From Solibacillus sp040273735 (GTDB taxonomy: Bacteria; Bacillota; Bacilli; Bacillales_A; Planococcaceae), in NCBI RefSeq assembly GCF_040273735.1, contig NZ_JBELZM010000001.1, positions 186,001 to 250,000 of the forward strand: DNA of 64,000 nucleotides, in the 5' to 3' direction. The notes beneath the pieces are model-generated. The model did no database searches. It worked only from the letters and a program-made list of their open reading frames with translations, and was not told the origin of the DNA. A program made the position numbers and the translations under genes. This document shows, piece after piece, positions 61,897 to 64,000 of the stretch (within the stretch, counting starts at the first letter, position 1; every line of letters begins with the position of its first letter).

Positions 61897-62479
61897 GGGA
61901 AAACGCATTGGTTTAGGAATTACCGCATCACATTGTACGTATGAAGATGTCATACCGAAAATCACCCAATTTCGTGAAGCCGGTGCAACCGTTGTACCGA
62001 TTATAACGCCTTCTGTATTACACGCTGCTACACGATTTGGAACGGGTGAAGAATGGATTGCGAAAATCGAGGAATTCTCGGGGGAAAAGGTTGTCAGTTC
62101 CATTGCGGAAGCGGAGCCGTTTGGACCGAGTAATCCGCTAGACTGCATGGTAATCGCACCGATGACAGGGAACTCCATCAGTAAATTTGCGAATGCCGCA
62201 ACAGACAGTGCCGTACTGATGGCAGCAAAGGCGACACTCCGTAATGGTTCGCCTGTAGTACTTGGTATTTCAACGAATGATGCGCTTGGGTTAAACGGAA
62301 TGAATTTAATGAAATTAATGAATGCAAAAAACATTTACTTCATTCCATTCGGTCAGGATGATCCAATTAAAAAACCGACGTCGCTCATAGCGGATTTCAC
62401 AAAAATGCTCGATACTGTAGCATATACGCTCGCTCATAAAAAACAGATCCAGCCAATATTTATACAATATTTTAAATAA
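61889..62479 (+). CDS. dpaB: DpaB (SpoVFB), dipicolinate synthase subunit B (flavoprotein-like)
   Basis: DpaB (196 residues) belongs to the phosphopantothenoylcysteine-decarboxylase-like flavoprotein fold: GKRIGLGITASHCTYEDVIP at the start, MVIAPMTGNSISKFANAATDS in the middle and FIPFGQDDPIKKPTSLIADF near the end. It works with DpaA. AAAGGAGG precedes ATG 61889, inside the end of dpaA. Confidence 0.95.
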   Translation: MLEGKRIGLGITASHCTYEDVIPKITQFREAGATVVPIITPSVLHAATRFGTGEEWIAKIEEFSGEKVVSSIAEAEPFGPSNPLDCMVIAPMTGNSISKFANAATDSAVLMAAKATLRNGSPVVLGISTNDALGLNGMNLMKLMNAKNIYFIPFGQDDPIKKPTSLIADFTKMLDTVAYTLAHKKQIQPIFIQYFK

Positions 62480-62490
62480 TCAAATTATCT

Positions 62491-62519
62491 CGCACAATTC
62501 TTGTAATATATGATACAAT
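62491..62519 (+). promoter_or_regulatory. Candidate promoter for asd-dapA
   Basis: TGATACAAT (62511-62519) is an extended -10; CGCACA (62491-62496), 17 bases upstream, is a weak -35. The leader is only about 40 nt, so no lysine riboswitch fits here. Confidence 0.55.
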
Positions 62520-62563
62520 ATCCAACATTATATACATACCGATATTTTTAGGAGAGATGAGAC

Positions 62564-63604
62564 ATGACAAAGAAATTGAATGTTGCCGTAGTTGGGGCAA
62601 CAGGAGCTGTAGGTTCAAAAATGATGGAGAAGCTGATTGAGCGCAAATTTCCAATCGCATCGATCAAGTTTTTAGCTTCTGCTCGTTCAGCAGGAAAACA
62701 AATTGAATTCAATGGTGAAAACTATACGATAGAAGAAGCGAAACCGGAAAGCTTTGAAGGGATCGATCTAGCACTATTTTCAGCAGGCGGCTCTGTATCA
62801 GAAACACTGGCACCTGAAGCAGCAAAACGTGGAGCGATTGTTATTGATAACACAAGTCATTTCCGTATGGATCCAGAGGTACCGCTTGTTGTACCGGAAG
62901 TAAATCGCCATGCATTAAAAACGATACCAAAAGGGATTATCGCAAATCCTAACTGTTCGACAATTCAAATGGTTGCAGCATTACAGCCAATCCGTGAAAA
63001 GTTCGGTTTAACAAAAGTTGTTGTATCAACGTATCAAGCGGTATCCGGTTCTGGTGTGGCGGCAATTGAAGAGCTGCGTGAGCAAAGTGCACAGTGGGAT
63101 GCAGGGAAAAATGTTGAAGCGAAAGTTTTACCGGTCAAATCAGATAAAAAACATTATCCTATCGCACGTAACGTCATTCCGCAAATTGATAAATTTACGG
63201 ACAATGGCTTTACATATGAAGAAATGAAAATGATCAACGAAACGAAAAAAATTATGGAAGCACCTGAGCTGAAAGTCGCTGCAACATGTGTACGTGTTCC
63301 GGTTGTTTCAGGCCACTCAGAATCGGTTTATATCGAACTGGAGCAAGAAGCAACAGTACAGCAAATTTTTGACGCATTAACTGGTGCGCCGGGCATTGTT
63401 CTGCAAGATGACATTCGCGAACAGCTTTACCCGATGCCGATTTTTGCGGAAAATGAAGAACCGACATATGTTGGACGCATTCGCCAAGATTTAGACAACA
63501 AAAAAGGATTCCACTTATGGATTGTGTCAGATAATTTATTAAAAGGGGCTGCACTCAACTCTATTCAAATTGCAGAAGCTATGCTAGAGGATCACTTACT
63601 ATAA
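62564..63604 (+). CDS. asd: Aspartate-semialdehyde dehydrogenase
   Basis: Asd (346 residues) reduces aspartyl phosphate to the semialdehyde, feeding lysine/diaminopimelate, threonine, methionine and dipicolinate. NADP-binding VVGATGAVGSKMMEKL is at the N terminus, catalytic C131 in NPNCSTIQM and the His in VPVVSGHSESVYIEL. AGGAGAG precedes ATG 62564. dapA follows after 17 bases. Confidence 0.97.
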   Translation: MTKKLNVAVVGATGAVGSKMMEKLIERKFPIASIKFLASARSAGKQIEFNGENYTIEEAKPESFEGIDLALFSAGGSVSETLAPEAAKRGAIVIDNTSHFRMDPEVPLVVPEVNRHALKTIPKGIIANPNCSTIQMVAALQPIREKFGLTKVVVSTYQAVSGSGVAAIEELREQSAQWDAGKNVEAKVLPVKSDKKHYPIARNVIPQIDKFTDNGFTYEEMKMINETKKIMEAPELKVAATCVRVPVVSGHSESVYIELEQEATVQQIFDALTGAPGIVLQDDIREQLYPMPIFAENEEPTYVGRIRQDLDNKKGFHLWIVSDNLLKGAALNSIQIAEAMLEDHLL

Positions 63605-63621
63605 GGGGAGGATTATTAGTT

Positions 63622-64000
63622 ATGGATTTCGGACGTATTGGTACAGCGATGATTACGCCGTTTAAAAAGGACGGTACGATTAATTATCCTGAGTTAGAAC
63701 GAATTATTGATCATTTAATTGAAAATGGTACAGATTCAATTATTGCTTGCGGAACAACTTCGGAAAACCCGACAATGTCAACTGAGGAAAAAATCGAGGT
63801 CGTGCGCTTTACAGTCGAAAAAGTGGCAGGACGCATACCTGTTATTGCCGGTACAGGGGATAACGAAACAGCCTACTCGATTATGATGACTCATAAAGCA
63901 GAGGAAAATGGGGCAAACGGAATCATGCTCGTAACTCCATATTATAATAAGCCAAACCAGCGCGGCATGTATGCCCACTTTAAAACGATCGCAAAAGAAA
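63622..64000 (+). CDS. dapA: 4-hydroxy-tetrahydrodipicolinate synthase, N-terminal part
   Basis: The first 126 codons are in the window. DapA condenses aspartate semialdehyde with pyruvate. Seen are GRIGTAMITPFKKDGTINY, CGTTSENPTMSTEEK (pyruvate-binding Thr-Thr motif) and MLVTPYYNKPNQRGMYAHF, which includes the conserved Tyr. The Schiff-base Lys lies beyond the edge. GGGGAGG precedes ATG 63622. In B. subtilis the aspartokinase gene dapG lies between asd and dapA; it is absent here. Confidence 0.93.
   Translation, partial: MDFGRIGTAMITPFKKDGTINYPELERIIDHLIENGTDSIIACGTTSENPTMSTEEKIEVVRFTVEKVAGRIPVIAGTGDNETAYSIMMTHKAEENGANGIMLVTPYYNKPNQRGMYAHFKTIAKE

Noticed and set aside
62538..62545. ACCGATAT before asd as a sigma-D -10
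   Set aside because: No TAAA lies 15 bases upstream and the site overlaps the ribosome binding region of asd.
62480..62563. Lysine riboswitch before asd-dapA
   Set aside because: Only 84 bases separate dpaB and asd, too short for the roughly 170-nt aptamer, and no conserved elements are present.
1..64000. CRISPR arrays, insertion sequences, tRNA or rRNA genes, prophage
   Set aside because: Reading the window showed no regularly spaced repeats, transposase genes, tRNA-like cloverleaf ends or phage genes; most gaps are short and explained by terminators and leaders.

Overview
The window is a stretch of a low-GC Firmicute chromosome. Gene order (hslVU-codY, the complete fla/che operon, sigD-swrB, rpsB-tsf-pyrH-frr, uppS-cdsA-dxr-rseP-proS-polC, rimP-nusA-infB, truB-ribF, rpsO, pnp, mlpA, dpaAB-asd-dapA) follows the Bacillus subtilis ylx/ymx region closely. 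PolC, SwrB/SwrD-like proteins, CheC/CheD/FliY and the dipicolinate synthase pair DpaAB point to a motile, endospore-forming member of Bacillales. Codon use and protein divergence suggest the Lysinibacillus/Solibacillus side (Planococcaceae), but that is inference. I see no rRNA, tRNA, insertion sequence, prophage or CRISPR array. Almost every gene is on the + strand; the one exception is a four-gene ABC transporter cassette at 58.2-60.6 kb.

Layout. 1-2.4 kb: end of hslV, hslU, codY and a strong terminator. 2.4-2.9 kb: an AT-rich regulatory gap with two Spo0A-box-like heptamers, a candidate promoter and a structured leader. 2.9-29.7 kb: one dense run of about 32 flagellar and chemotaxis genes, flgB to cheD plus a small membrane-protein gene, many overlapping by a few bases. 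29.7 kb: a terminator and an extended -10 promoter, so sigD begins a new transcription unit that also holds a small hypothetical gene and a swrB-like gene. 31.5-34.9 kb: rpsB, tsf, pyrH-frr, separated by clear terminators. 35-45.7 kb: uppS, cdsA, dxr, rseP, proS, polC. 46-51.5 kb: the rimP-nusA-infB-rbfA translation/transcription-factor operon. 51.9-56.6 kb: truB-ribF, rpsO, pnp. 56.9-58.1 kb: M16 peptidase mlpA. 58.2-60.6 kb: minus-strand gntR-ATPase-permease-permease, with a perfect palindrome overlapping the gntR -10 element. 60.8-64 kb: ylmC-dpaA-dpaB under a candidate sigma-K promoter, then asd and the start of dapA.

How the genes work together. The flagellar block supplies the rod, MS ring, C ring, type III export apparatus, hook assembly factors, placement GTPases (FlhF/FlhG) and the chemotaxis signalling core; sigD then switches on late flagellin and motor genes elsewhere. 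The translation block supplies ribosomal proteins, initiation and elongation factors, ribosome maturation and RNA turnover. uppS/cdsA/dxr feed isoprenoid, undecaprenyl carrier and phospholipid synthesis. asd/dapA make the precursor that DpaAB turns into spore dipicolinate.

The most unusual signal is non-coding. A structured repeat about 140-170 nt long occurs in the gaps before truB and before mlpA, with a diverged partial copy before rimP. Two paired 5-bp hairpins carry conserved pentaloops (RUCGU and RUCCU), and the two good copies differ at one base pair by a compensatory change. The loops recall the Bacillaceae-1 RNA motif. Other items worth checking are a structured leader before flgB, a long hairpin before pnp, the separation of sigD from the fla/che operon, and the absence of ylxY and dapG from their usual positions.
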